A DNA stretch of 64,000 bases, from positions 14,774,374-14,838,373 of the forward strand of contig OZ024827.1 in NCBI GenBank assembly GCA_964016985.1. Reading direction: 5' to 3'. This DNA is from Anodontia alba. Lineage: Eukaryota; Mollusca; Bivalvia; Lucinida; Lucinidae. The notes under the pieces were generated by a model. That model had not been told where the DNA came from and made no database searches. It was given only the letters and a program-made list of their open reading frames with translations. Positions within the stretch are counted from its first letter, which is position 1. Each line of letters starts with the position of its first letter. The position numbers and the translations under genes are program-made. Of this stretch, positions 63,713-64,000 are shown piece by piece.

Positions 63713-63879
63713 CCCCTTAGCTGTATTGTCTAATCAGAGTTTATCCTGGTCATGCAATGGATGGTCCGTACACTGCTCAGTCAAAAAGCAATGGCTCTGG
63801 CTGTGTGGAAATGCAGGCTAATCTTGACAAATTATTGGCTTTGCTTTGCCTGTCTCAAATTGCCATCGATTTCAAGGTA

Positions 63880-64000
63880 GTCAGAACTGCCTTAAAGGCC
63901 ACCTGTATTAAGCAGCTACCTGTTCACAAAAGCCAGTTTATGGAATCCTTTGTGGAAATTTACCTATACAAAGCAAGTAGCTGTTTAAAGCAATCCATTT
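63880..64000 (+). repeat. Possible left end of another dispersed element
   Basis: GGCCACCTGTATTAAGCAGC and an internal AAGCAGCTACCTG/AAGCAAGTAGCTG relation suggest an element that runs out of the window. Only one end is visible. Confidence 0.35.

Overview
The window looks like nuclear DNA of a marine bivalve mollusc, probably a heterodont. This is an inference from gene structure and repeat style, not a species identification. One protein-coding host gene is recognisable on the + strand: CBFB, core-binding factor subunit beta, the non-DNA-binding partner of RUNX transcription factors. Three exons are present: 3801-3920, 20828-20944 and 34206-34370 with its stop codon. They are joined by GT-AG introns of 16,907 and 13,261 bp and encode 133 residues, matching human CBFB from about residue 56 to the C-terminus. 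The roughly 55 N-terminal residues were not found and should lie upstream of base 1. No rRNA, functional tRNA or second host gene could be supported.

Almost everything else is a dense layer of short (100-350 bp) palindromic non-autonomous elements. Working labels used below: TTAA-B, -C, -D, -E and -G are hairpin elements flanked by TTAA (piggyBac-type target). B ends in GCTTAGCATGCTGGGTAAA / CCTTTACCACTCTCTGGG, C in CCCTTAAAGCGCCAATCACA, D in CCCTTGTCCTGCTGAA, G in CCCATTGTAGTCTGG. E has C-type ends around a D-type core. A has ends CATYACGAAAACACGCCTAT. J is a hairpin with ends CCCAGTTAGCATTCTACA. I and K are hairpins with cores like CGAAGACTCAGATCAGCCTG. F (CCGTATTTACCCTAATTATT) and N (CCGTATTCGACCTAATTACC) are TA-flanked. 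H has ends AATGTCCTAAAATTT. M carries ATGTTGTGGGTACTCATT arms. O carries TCTAAAAGGAAAGAATTTGC arms. P, Q, L, S, T and U are minor. Copies are nested, abutted at shared TTAA sites, halved or interrupted.

Layout: 1-3.8 kb intron 2 with A, B and C copies; 3.8-20.8 kb intron 3, CpG-retaining, with a TA-flanked pogo/Tigger-like element and a hAT-like element; 20.9-34.2 kb intron 4, including a conspicuously element-poor stretch at 28-31 kb; 34.4-64 kb downstream DNA with tRNA-derived SINEs, a 127-bp tandem array of hairpin J, two minisatellites (about 30 bp and exactly 61 bp) and a decayed non-LTR retrotransposon (61.6-62.5 kb) sitting in the tip of a TTAA-B hairpin. Copies left of about 20 kb keep their CpGs; copies of the same families further right have mostly lost them.

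The most interesting pattern is modularity: elements with unrelated ends and different target sites carry the same internal long-stem hairpin, and the hairpin tip is a recurrent insertion or repair site.
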